Shown one piece after another: positions 1-5,683 of a stretch of DNA of 11,470 bases. Every line of letters begins with the position of its first letter. Position 1 is the stretch's first letter. A program made the position numbers and the translations under genes. The notes under the pieces are model-generated. The model saw nothing but the letters and a program-made list of their open reading frames with translations, searched no databases and was not told the origin of the DNA. This DNA comes from an uncultured Oscillibacter sp. (GTDB lineage: Bacteria > Bacillota > Clostridia > Oscillospirales > Oscillospiraceae), in NCBI GenBank assembly GCA_948435975.1, contig CAOJHG010000022.1, positions 1 to 11,470 of the forward strand. The letters run 5' to 3'.

Positions 1-2
1 AC

Positions 3-443
3 CAGCTGGGAAAGGTCCAGCCGGATACCCGCAACCCTGTATTGGCCGTTGCCATGGAAGCTCTGGGAGAGACGGAGAACCGCTATTCCGGCATTCCCAC
101 CATGCGGCGGGAATTGGCGCAGGCCGGAATGCCGGAGCCGGAGTTCCGGGATGAGCGGGGCACCTTTGTAGTCTGCTTCCGGAAAGGCAATCAGGCGTCC
201 ATACAGGAAGCCGCGAGCCCCGACGCAGCCCGGGACGCCGGCACTACAGAGGAGAAGCTGCTGCGTTTCTGCGCAGTCCCCCGCAGCCGGCAGGAGATCG
301 CCGATTTCCTGGGGATCACATCCGTTCCCTACGCCCTGAAGGCCCATGTCATGCCCCTGGTTGAGCGGGGTCTGATTGTGCTGTCCATCCCGGAGAAGCC
401 CAGAAGCCCCAGGCAGCGGTACACCGCAAAGCAGCCGAAATAA
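3..443 (+). CDS. AlbA_2/ATPase-type transcriptional regulator, C-terminal part (5' end outside window)
   Basis: The reading frame is open from the first bases of the window (CAG CTG GGA AAG at position 3 onward), so the gene starts upstream; the internal ATG at 42 is not a credible start. The visible part has two blocks. The first contains GETENRYSGIPTMRREL followed by a PEPEFRDERGTF segment, the kind of sequence found at the end of the ATPase-like region of AlbA_2 (Schlafen-type) 'ATP-binding protein/RecG-like' regulators. A charged linker follows, then about 60 residues resembling a winged helix (EEKLLRFC, SRQEIADFLGI, PLVERGLIVLSIPEKP), ending in a basic tail at TAA 443. Known family members are putative DNA-binding regulators, often in accessory regions; the target is unknown. 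A strong terminator follows directly. The family call rests on pattern recognition of the C-terminus only. Confidence 0.75.
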   Translation, partial: QLGKVQPDTRNPVLAVAMEALGETENRYSGIPTMRRELAQAGMPEPEFRDERGTFVVCFRKGNQASIQEAASPDAARDAGTTEEKLLRFCAVPRSRQEIADFLGITSVPYALKAHVMPLVERGLIVLSIPEKPRSPRQRYTAKQPK

Positions 444-450
444 CAGCAAC

Positions 451-495
451 CAGGAACGGGAACTTTGCAAAGAGGGAGGTCCCGTTCCTGTTTTT
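451..495 (+). terminator. Rho-independent terminator of the AlbA_2/ATPase gene
   Basis: A perfect 10-bp stem (AGGAACGGGA at 452-461 with TCCCGTTCCT at 480-489) is followed by GTTTTT. It lies 8 bases after the stop codon. The sequence is related, in inverted orientation, to the hairpin at 7303-7338. Confidence 0.85.
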
Positions 496-539
496 ACACA
501 TGCCATATAACAGGCAAACTGGTGTCCAGACGAGATGCC

Positions 540-577
540 AAAAGGAGAGAGACATATAATGTGTCTCTCTCCTTTTG
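540..577. terminator. Bidirectional terminator hairpin, 15-bp perfect stem
   Basis: AAAAGGAGAGAGACA (540-554) pairs perfectly with 562-576 around a 7-base loop. The arms end in AAAA/TTTT, so the hairpin gives a T-tract on both strands. It lies between the end of the AlbA_2-type gene and the convergent LysR gene, so it can stop transcription from both sides. It would be a second terminator for the plus-strand gene and the first strong one for the minus-strand regulator, 218 bases past that gene's stop. Confidence 0.8.
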
Positions 578-794
578 AATTTTCCTCAAACTTTGGATAG
601 GATTTTCATTCCCTGTCCCCCTCCTGCGCAAGTCCAGCGAAGCAAATCGCGGGGGAAAGCGAAGAAATTCCCGCCAGAGTGCAGGTTTCTCCGCAGAGCG
701 AAGTGGTCACCGTGGTGGGAATTTCTGAGCCGGCGATGCTGATGTGGTTTGAACACACGCCATCTCATGCTTAATCCTATCGCTTTTACCTGCG
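578..794. repeat. Structured non-coding stretch, possible repeat element with a T-arm-like piece
   Basis: No convincing gene lies here; the only ORFs are short, and I found no ribosome binding site for them. A 13-bp imperfect dyad pairs 664-676 (GAAATTCCCGCCA) with 713-725 (one G:T), with smaller hairpins inside its 36-base loop. On the minus strand, positions 758 to 742 form a complete tRNA T-arm look-alike: a 5-bp stem around the loop TTCAAAC, which fits the T-loop consensus. No matching acceptor or D-arm is visible around it, so this is not an intact tRNA. The region may be a dispersed palindromic repeat or a leftover attachment-site fragment. Only one copy is present in the window, so repetitiveness is inferred. 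Confidence 0.4.
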
Positions 795-1652
795 CTACAC
801 AGACTCCTGCATAAACTCAATAAACCGCTTCGTGGCAAGCGTAGGCGTTGGCAGACACACCATACCAATTTCTACCGACTGCGGCGGATCCAACGGCAGA
901 ATGCGAATTCCTTTTTCCTTTGTCAATATCTGTGTTTCATTCAGCAGCGCAACCCCCAGTCCTGCGCTGACCATACCATGGGCGGCATACCGGTCTGACG
1001 TGGTAAATCTGGTGTTTGGGCAAATGCCGCAGCGCGACAGCAGAATCTCTGCGTCAGTCTCCTGCCCCGGGTAAATATTGATATAATTCTCTGTCGCGAA
1101 GGCCTCTATTGGAAAGGCTTCCTTTTGGGCCAATGGATGCGAAGAAGAAACCAGGGCCATCATGTAGTCCTTTTGCAGAGGATACCACAGAAAATCCTTT
1201 TTGTCCTGCTTGCTCACAATGCATACATCCATACGCCTCTCCAGTACGGCCTGATAAAGTTCCAGGCTGAAACCCCACAGGATATTAACCTTGATGTTGG
1301 GGTAGCACTGCACAAATTTTACCACACGCTTGGTCAGAATCGGATAGCTGGAGCTGTATGCCGTGCCGATTGTCAAGTCTCCAGTTTCCAAGCCATTGAT
1401 CTGCCCAATCTGTTGCTGCAGCAGCTCCAGGGCATAGCTCAAATTGCGAATATTCGGCAGAAGCGCTGTGCACTCTTTTGTGGGGGAGATCCCCCGATGG
1501 TTCCGCACCAGCAGGGGAAATCCAATCTCCTGCTCCAGATTCGCGATAATCCGGCTGATGCCAGACGTGGTATAATTCGTCTGATTTGCCGCGGCGGACA
1601 GACTTCCGGCGTCAATCGCTTTCAGCAAAATATCCCAGCTTTCCATACTCAT
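795..1652 (-). CDS. LysR-family transcriptional regulator
   Basis: This 285-residue protein has the LysR plan: an N-terminal winged helix (about residues 3-60; SLSAAANQTNYTTSGISRII, then ANLEQEIGFPLLVRN.RG) and a C-terminal substrate-binding domain (LTIGTAYSSSYPILTKRVVKF onward, and AAHGMVSAGLGVALL near the end). The ATG at 1652 is preferred over an upstream in-frame ATG at 1697, because GGGGAGG sits 8 bases before it and the length then fits the family. LysR proteins act as dimers or tetramers that bind a dyad and activate a divergent target when a coinducer is present. This gene is divergent from the SLC13/SDR/amidohydrolase/BCCT operon, with an operator-like dyad in the intergenic space. 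It is therefore the probable activator of that operon and likely regulates itself. The coinducer is unknown. Confidence 0.92.
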   Translation of the reverse strand: MSMESWDILLKAIDAGSLSAAANQTNYTTSGISRIIANLEQEIGFPLLVRNHRGISPTKECTALLPNIRNLSYALELLQQQIGQINGLETGDLTIGTAYSSSYPILTKRVVKFVQCYPNIKVNILWGFSLELYQAVLERRMDVCIVSKQDKKDFLWYPLQKDYMMALVSSSHPLAQKEAFPIEAFATENYINIYPGQETDAEILLSRCGICPNTRFTTSDRYAAHGMVSAGLGVALLNETQILTKEKGIRILPLDPPQSVEIGMVCLPTPTLATKRFIEFMQESV

Positions 1653-1681
1653 GGCTGCGTCCTCCCCTTTCAGTATTGACA

Positions 1682-1752
1682 TTTTCGCAAAGCTCACTTC
1701 AAATAATCGCGCTTTACGAAAAGAGTACCTTGTGTTTTAATATTCGTCAAGA
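1682..1752. promoter_or_regulatory. LysR operator: inverted half-sites plus a third direct half-site
   Basis: TTTTCGCAAAGC (1682-1693) and GCTTTACGAAAA (1711-1722) form an inverted repeat matching at 11 of 12 positions across a 17-base spacer. A third copy of the core, TTCGTCAAG (1743-1751), lies in the same orientation as the first arm; it matches 8 of 9 bases of the reverse complement of the second arm. The arrangement resembles a LysR recognition site plus activation site: the second arm covers the -35 of the plus-strand promoter and the third flanks its -10. The first arm is about 30 bases upstream of the regulator's own start codon, allowing autoregulation. Confidence 0.65.
1713..1741 (+). 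promoter_or_regulatory. Sigma-A-type promoter of the catabolic operon
   Basis: TTTACG (1713-1718), a 17-base spacer, and TTTAAT (1736-1741), which matches TATAAT at 5 of 6 positions. The -35 is imperfect and is embedded in an operator half-site, as expected for a LysR-activated promoter. The transcript would have a leader of about 140 bases before the first gene. Confidence 0.55.
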
Positions 1753-1833
1753 GGCATGTCTTTTTTTTAACAGAATCCGGATGCCTTTTCCACGCACATG
1801 CAGGCCGCTTCTGTATGTCGGCACAGAGGCGGC
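1749..1833 (+). promoter_or_regulatory. Structured 5' leader of the operon (two stem-loops)
   Basis: Two hairpins lie between the promoter and the first start codon. The first pairs 1749-1757 with 1781-1789 (9 bp, one G:T), with a T8 run in its loop and TTTT at its end, so it is weakly terminator-like. The second pairs GCCGCTTCTGT (1804-1814) with ACAGAGGCGGC (1823-1833), an 11-bp stem with one G:T around an 8-base loop; no T-tract follows. They could stabilise the mRNA or attenuate transcription. I recognise no known riboswitch class. Confidence 0.4.
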
Positions 1834-1887
1834 GAATTCCCACACCCCTGATCATTCATCACAACCTTTTGAGGGAGGAAACTTGAG

Positions 1888-3171
1888 ATGAGTAGCATGG
1901 TAATCTGTCTTATTATCTTTGTCGTGATGATCATCCTGTTTTTCAACAGGAAAATTCCCATGGCCTTTACCAGCATGGGCGTGATTGTCGCCCTCTTTGT
2001 CACCGGCTGCGTTGACGCTTCCGCCGTGTTTGCCGGATTCGGCAACAACAACGTTTTGACCATGGCGGGAATGTTCATTGTGGCAGCGGGCCTGTCCCGC
2101 ACTCAGATGGTCGGCAATATCACCAAATTGCTGTACAAGGTCACAGATGGATCCTTTACCAAGGTTCTGGCCTCCTATATCATGGTCATCTTCCTGCTGG
2201 GGCAGTTCGTGCCCAGTCTGCCCGCCATGTTCGCCATGGTGTATCCTCTGGTCATCAATATGTGTGAACGGCTGAAGGTCAGTCCTGCCAAGATGATGTA
2301 TCCCATTGCCGTCACCGTGGTTTCCACCTCCTTCGTGGTGGAGCCCATTGGTCCTTACGCCGCATGGTATGTAACCCAGAACGGTTATCTGGAGTCCTAC
2401 GGCTGGACCGGAGGAATGCTGAACATGTGGAGCGAGACCTGCGTCTTTCTGCCCACTGCCATCGTCACGCTTCTTCTCGCCATCTTTGTGCTTCCCAAGA
2501 TGATGCCCGACGAACCCGAGGTTCCCACCATCGCAATTTCAGGACCCGGCATTGCCAACCAGGAGCCTCTGTCCCCTGTGCGGGAGGTTCTGGGCTATGG
2601 CGTGTTTGTCCTGGTTGTCATCGGCCTGATGCTGGGCCTCCCCTCCTGGGCCGTTACCATGGCCGGCGCCACCGTAGTGGTGCTCTCCGGTGTTTTGAGC
2701 GAGCAGGAAGCTCTGATCAAAATGAATATGAGCATGGTCCTTCTTTACGCAGGCGTAACCATCATGGGCGAGGGGCTGGGACAAACCGGCACCGCCCAAC
2801 TGCTGGGTGATGCGGCTGCCGGAGTCCTGTCCGGCGTGACAAACGGTTATATCATCGGCGCTGTGTTCTATATCGTATCCTTCCTGATGACCTCGTTCCT
2901 GTATAACAAGGCCACCACTACCGTACTGATCCCCATTCTGATCATCACCTGCAGCTCCATTGGCTGTGACCCCAGAGGCCCTGTCATTCTCTGTTCTCTG
3001 GCATCCATGTCTTCCCTGATTACCCCGATGCCCAACCCTGTCGTGCCTATGGCCATGCAGGCAGGCGGATACACCCAGAAGACCATCTTGAAGGTCGGTC
3101 TGGTACCCGCTGTAATTCGCGGCATTGTGGGTGTTCTGATCGCCATGACGATTTTCCCCGCGTTTTCCTGA
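1888..3171 (+). CDS. SLC13/DASS-like (ion transporter superfamily) permease
   Basis: This 427-residue, very hydrophobic membrane protein starts at ATG 1888 behind GGGAGG. It has the two-half layout of the ion transporter superfamily, split by a hydrophilic loop at about residues 203-232. Family landmarks are FGNNNVLTMAGMFIVAAGLSRT (residues 51-72), the re-entrant-loop region around STSFVVEPIGPYAAW (146-160), and in the second half SFLYNKATTTVLIPI (336-350) followed by LITPMPNPV (378-386). Known relatives carry dicarboxylates, citrate, sulfate or arsenite with sodium or protons. The canonical SNT and IGTSPN-like substrate motifs are altered here (YNKATT; EPIGPYAAW), so the cargo may be unusual. 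It is the first gene of the operon, 54 bases upstream of the SDR. It may import the pathway substrate or export an acidic product. The superfamily call is firm; the substrate is unknown. Confidence 0.85.
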   Translation: MSSMVICLIIFVVMIILFFNRKIPMAFTSMGVIVALFVTGCVDASAVFAGFGNNNVLTMAGMFIVAAGLSRTQMVGNITKLLYKVTDGSFTKVLASYIMVIFLLGQFVPSLPAMFAMVYPLVINMCERLKVSPAKMMYPIAVTVVSTSFVVEPIGPYAAWYVTQNGYLESYGWTGGMLNMWSETCVFLPTAIVTLLLAIFVLPKMMPDEPEVPTIAISGPGIANQEPLSPVREVLGYGVFVLVVIGLMLGLPSWAVTMAGATVVVLSGVLSEQEALIKMNMSMVLLYAGVTIMGEGLGQTGTAQLLGDAAAGVLSGVTNGYIIGAVFYIVSFLMTSFLYNKATTTVLIPILIITCSSIGCDPRGPVILCSLASMSSLITPMPNPVVPMAMQAGGYTQKTILKVGLVPAVIRGIVGVLIAMTIFPAFS

Positions 3172-3210
3172 GCCACCCAGATCTCATATCTGTGTTTTGC
3201 TGACATCAAA

Positions 3211-3216
3211 AGGAGG
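3211..3216 (+). promoter_or_regulatory. Ribosome binding site that sets the GTG start of the SDR gene
   Basis: AGGAGG is followed by AGTTTTATC and then GTG at 3226, a 9-base spacing. There is no better ATG nearby and the first residues lead straight into the Rossmann strand, so the GTG start is well supported. Confidence 0.8.
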
Positions 3217-3225
3217 AGTTTTATC

Positions 3226-4008
3226 GTGAAAAGATTTGAAGGCAAAGTGGTAGCCATCACCGGTGGCGGCTCCGGCATGGGCAAGCTCTCCTGTGAGCTG
3301 TTCGCCGCCGAGGGAGCTACTGTCTGTGTTGTGGACATCAACCCGGAGACCGCAGCCGCTACCACCGGCGGCATCCTTGCCGCAGGCGGCCGCGCAAAGG
3401 CATGGACTGTGGATATCACCAATGAGCAGGCAATGGAGCGCTTCTTCCAGGATGTTGTAGACACCTTCGGTCAGATTGACGTATTCTTCACCGTCGCTGG
3501 AATCAGCCCCACTGGCACCGCCGTTACCACGTCTTACGAGGACTTCCGCAAGGTGGTCGCACTGGATATGGACAGCGTGTTCCTGGGCTGCAAGTATGCC
3601 ATTCCCCACATGGAAAAACACGGAGGCGGCGTGATTTTGAACTTGGTCGGCACCTATGGAATCCGCCCCACCCCCAACAAACTGGGCTATGCGGCCGCAA
3701 AGGCCGGCGCTCTGGCCATCACCCGTTCCGTGGCGATTGACTTCGCCCGCAGCAACATCCGCTGCAACGCCATCTGCCCCGGCTTTGTCAACACCCCGCT
3801 GAACACAGGTTTTGAGGGAGAGGCCCGCCAGCGTTTTCTAGATACTTATCAGCCCGCGCCCTTTGAAATTCAGGCCAAGGACATCGCCGACACCGCCCTG
3901 TTCCTGGCCAGCGACGAAGCCCGCGCCATCACCGGACAGGCCATTGTTGTAGACGGCGGCACGGAGGCCTCCTTGTATCTCAACTACAAGCGTCCCGGCA
4001 AGTCATGA
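3226..4008 (+). CDS. Short-chain dehydrogenase/reductase (SDR) with atypical catalytic residues
   Basis: This 260-residue classical-length SDR should bind NAD(P). The cofactor motif TGGGSGMG is at residues 12-19, and Asp37 after the second strand (VCVVD) favours NAD over NADP. The active-site Tyr155 and Lys159 (YAAAK) are present, as are the ICPGFVNTPL stretch and the C-terminal ITGQAIVVDGG. Aligning on the conserved 13-residue gap from catalytic Ser to Tyr puts Gly142 where Ser should be (NLVGTYG). Counting 41 residues back from Tyr puts Asp114 where the tetrad Asn should be (VALDMDSVF). The usual NNAG motif reads TVAG. The fold is therefore clear but the chemistry may be altered, with Thr143 as a possible substitute. 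It is co-transcribed between the permease and the amidohydrolase and presumably acts on a pathway intermediate. The substrate is unknown. Confidence 0.93.
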   Translation: MKRFEGKVVAITGGGSGMGKLSCELFAAEGATVCVVDINPETAAATTGGILAAGGRAKAWTVDITNEQAMERFFQDVVDTFGQIDVFFTVAGISPTGTAVTTSYEDFRKVVALDMDSVFLGCKYAIPHMEKHGGGVILNLVGTYGIRPTPNKLGYAAAKAGALAITRSVAIDFARSNIRCNAICPGFVNTPLNTGFEGEARQRFLDTYQPAPFEIQAKDIADTALFLASDEARAITGQAIVVDGGTEASLYLNYKRPGKS

Positions 4009-4031
4009 CAGCGGGTCGGAGCGGCATACGT

Positions 4032-4093
4032 CTGATCCGTCAGACCGGGATGCGCATGCGGCAGAACCGCATACCGGTCCGCCGCATTGCGCA
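4032..4093 (+). other. Structured intercistronic region between SDR and amidohydrolase genes
   Basis: The 157-base gap holds a small hairpin (TCTGA/TCAGA around 4032-4044) and two mutually exclusive stems. ATGCGG (4056-4061) can pair with CCGCAT (4067-4072). Alternatively TGCGCATGCGGC (4051-4062) can pair with GCCGCATTGCGCA (4081-4093) with one bulge. No T-tract follows, so it is not a plain terminator. It may be an mRNA processing or stability element, or a palindromic repeat. No gene is seen in the gap. Confidence 0.4.
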
Positions 4094-4165
4094 CACCGGC
4101 ACAAACAGGGCTCTCGCATAATTTCTCTCCGACTGTCACAAAAGCGGAAAGGAAGGAACATTCAC

Positions 4166-5638
4166 ATGAAAGACATGATTGTATCGCCCAGATACTTATG
4201 GGACGGCGTATCCAGACAGGCCGCCGAACATCAGGCGATCCTGGTACAAAACGGCGTGGTCCGGAAGATTGGCGCCAAGGAAACCCTTCAAGCGCTGTGC
4301 CCCGGCGCCGAGCTCCGGGAAAACAACAGCTGGCTGATGCTGCCTGCCTTTGTGGACGCTCACGATCATGGAAGGGGCGTTACCCCCAGTTCCATGAGCG
4401 TTCCCGACAACGCCCTGGAGATCTGGCTCCAGGATCTGAACAAGCTGGCGGCAATTCCCCACTATGACGCATGCTATTACGACGGCGTCTGCCTGGCCTC
4501 CAGCGGCGTGGGAACGGTACTGCACAGCCACAATCCCAACGACTTCTTCCACATGAAGGAGGAGCTGGTCCAGGCGGCGCGGGGCTATAAGGACGCGGGC
4601 CTGCGCAGCATCCTCTGTCCGCTGTTTATTGATCAGAACAAGCGCATCTATTACAACCGCGACAAATTTATCGCCAGACTGCCAGAGCCTCTTCGCAGTA
4701 CGTTTGCCGCAGGCATTCGGGACCAGCTGATGACCATGGACGAATACCTGACACTGATTGAGGAAACCCGCGAGGCTCTGCGGGAAGAGATAGACGCCGG
4801 CTGGGTGGAGCTTCAGCTTCATCCCAACGGCGGACAATGGTGCAGCGATGAATCCCTGATGCGTATGAAGGAATATGCGATGGCACACCATATGCATATT
4901 CACCTGCACCTGCTGGAGACGCAGTATCAGGCCGAATATGCCAGAAGGACCTGGGGCAAAAGCTTCATCAAGCATTACGACGAGATCGGTTTCCTGGGCC
5001 CCTGGGTCTCCTTTGGCCACGCGGTCTGGCTGGACGAGGAGGATCTGCAGCTGATTGCCAGATCCGGCGCCATTCCGGTAAATCTCGCATCCTCCAATCT
5101 GCGCCTGCGCAGCGGGACGTTCCAGATGCACCGTGCGGCGGAGCTGGATCTGACTTGCGGCATCGGCATGGATGGCTGTACGCTGGACGACGATCAGGAT
5201 TATCTCCGTGAGATCCGGATCGCCTGGCTCAATAACCGCCGCAATGGCGTAGACGCCGTGGTGGATTACTTGTATCCCCTGAAAATGGCCACCTCTAAAG
5301 GCGCGCAGGTTGCCGCCGGCAAGCTCTCTGAAGGTGTCATCGCAGAGGGACACAACGCCGACTTTGTATGCCTGAACATGGAAAAGGTCTGTTACCCCTA
5401 CGCAGATCCTGACAGCGATCCTCTGGCCATGACGGTTCAGCGCGCCGTCAGAGCCTGTGTGGAAATGACGTTTGTCAATGGCGTGCAGACCTGGGGGACG
5501 GAGGAACTCTATCACCGGAAGGCCGCAGACGCCGGAACGCGTATCGGCGAGGTCCTTCGGGAACTGCGGGCGGCGGATCCCGGCAAAAGGGATAACGCCG
5601 AACTGCTCGCCCATGTCCATGATTTTTATGCAGGATAA
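4166..5638 (+). CDS. Amidohydrolase superfamily metal-dependent hydrolase/deaminase (AtzA/TrzA/SsnA-like)
   Basis: This 490-residue cytoplasmic enzyme starts at ATG 4166 behind GGAAGGA. It has the layout of the chlorohydrolase/deaminase branch of the amidohydrolase superfamily. A small N-terminal beta-domain is followed by the metal motif His66-x-His68 (FVDAHDHG), His248-x-x-Glu251 (HLHLLE), His285 (SFGHAVWL), the substrate-lining stretch NLASSNLRLRSG (306-317) and metal-ligand Asp336 (IGMDG, followed by DDDQD). A second beta-domain segment (EGHNADFVCLNMEKV) closes the fold. All expected ligands are present, so it should be active, with one divalent metal. Known relatives deaminate or dechlorinate triazines, guanine, isoxanthopterin or adenosine derivatives. 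The operon context suggests hydrolysis of a C-N bond in the imported compound. The exact substrate cannot be read from sequence. Confidence 0.9.
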   Translation: MKDMIVSPRYLWDGVSRQAAEHQAILVQNGVVRKIGAKETLQALCPGAELRENNSWLMLPAFVDAHDHGRGVTPSSMSVPDNALEIWLQDLNKLAAIPHYDACYYDGVCLASSGVGTVLHSHNPNDFFHMKEELVQAARGYKDAGLRSILCPLFIDQNKRIYYNRDKFIARLPEPLRSTFAAGIRDQLMTMDEYLTLIEETREALREEIDAGWVELQLHPNGGQWCSDESLMRMKEYAMAHHMHIHLHLLETQYQAEYARRTWGKSFIKHYDEIGFLGPWVSFGHAVWLDEEDLQLIARSGAIPVNLASSNLRLRSGTFQMHRAAELDLTCGIGMDGCTLDDDQDYLREIRIAWLNNRRNGVDAVVDYLYPLKMATSKGAQVAAGKLSEGVIAEGHNADFVCLNMEKVCYPYADPDSDPLAMTVQRAVRACVEMTFVNGVQTWGTEELYHRKAADAGTRIGEVLRELRAADPGKRDNAELLAHVHDFYAG

Positions 5639-5640
5639 AC

Positions 5641-5657
5641 TCCAGAAAACTTCTGGA
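5641..5657 (+). other. Intercistronic hairpin between amidohydrolase and BCCT genes
   Basis: TCCAGAA, a 3-base loop AAC, and TTCTGGA form a perfect 7-bp stem starting 3 bases after the amidohydrolase stop. There is no T-tract. It may protect the upstream mRNA segment from 3' decay or tune expression of the downstream gene. Confidence 0.45.
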
Positions 5658-5683
5658 CTGTAAGGTGGGAAGGTATTATTGAA

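Noticed and set aside
742..758. Possible tRNA gene on the minus strand
   Set aside because: Only the T-arm is convincing; I found no matching acceptor stem, D-arm or anticodon arm within tRNA distance.
586..768. 60-residue minus-strand ORF downstream of the regulator
   Set aside because: No ribosome binding site, biased His/Arg composition, and it lies within the palindromic structured stretch; more likely non-coding.
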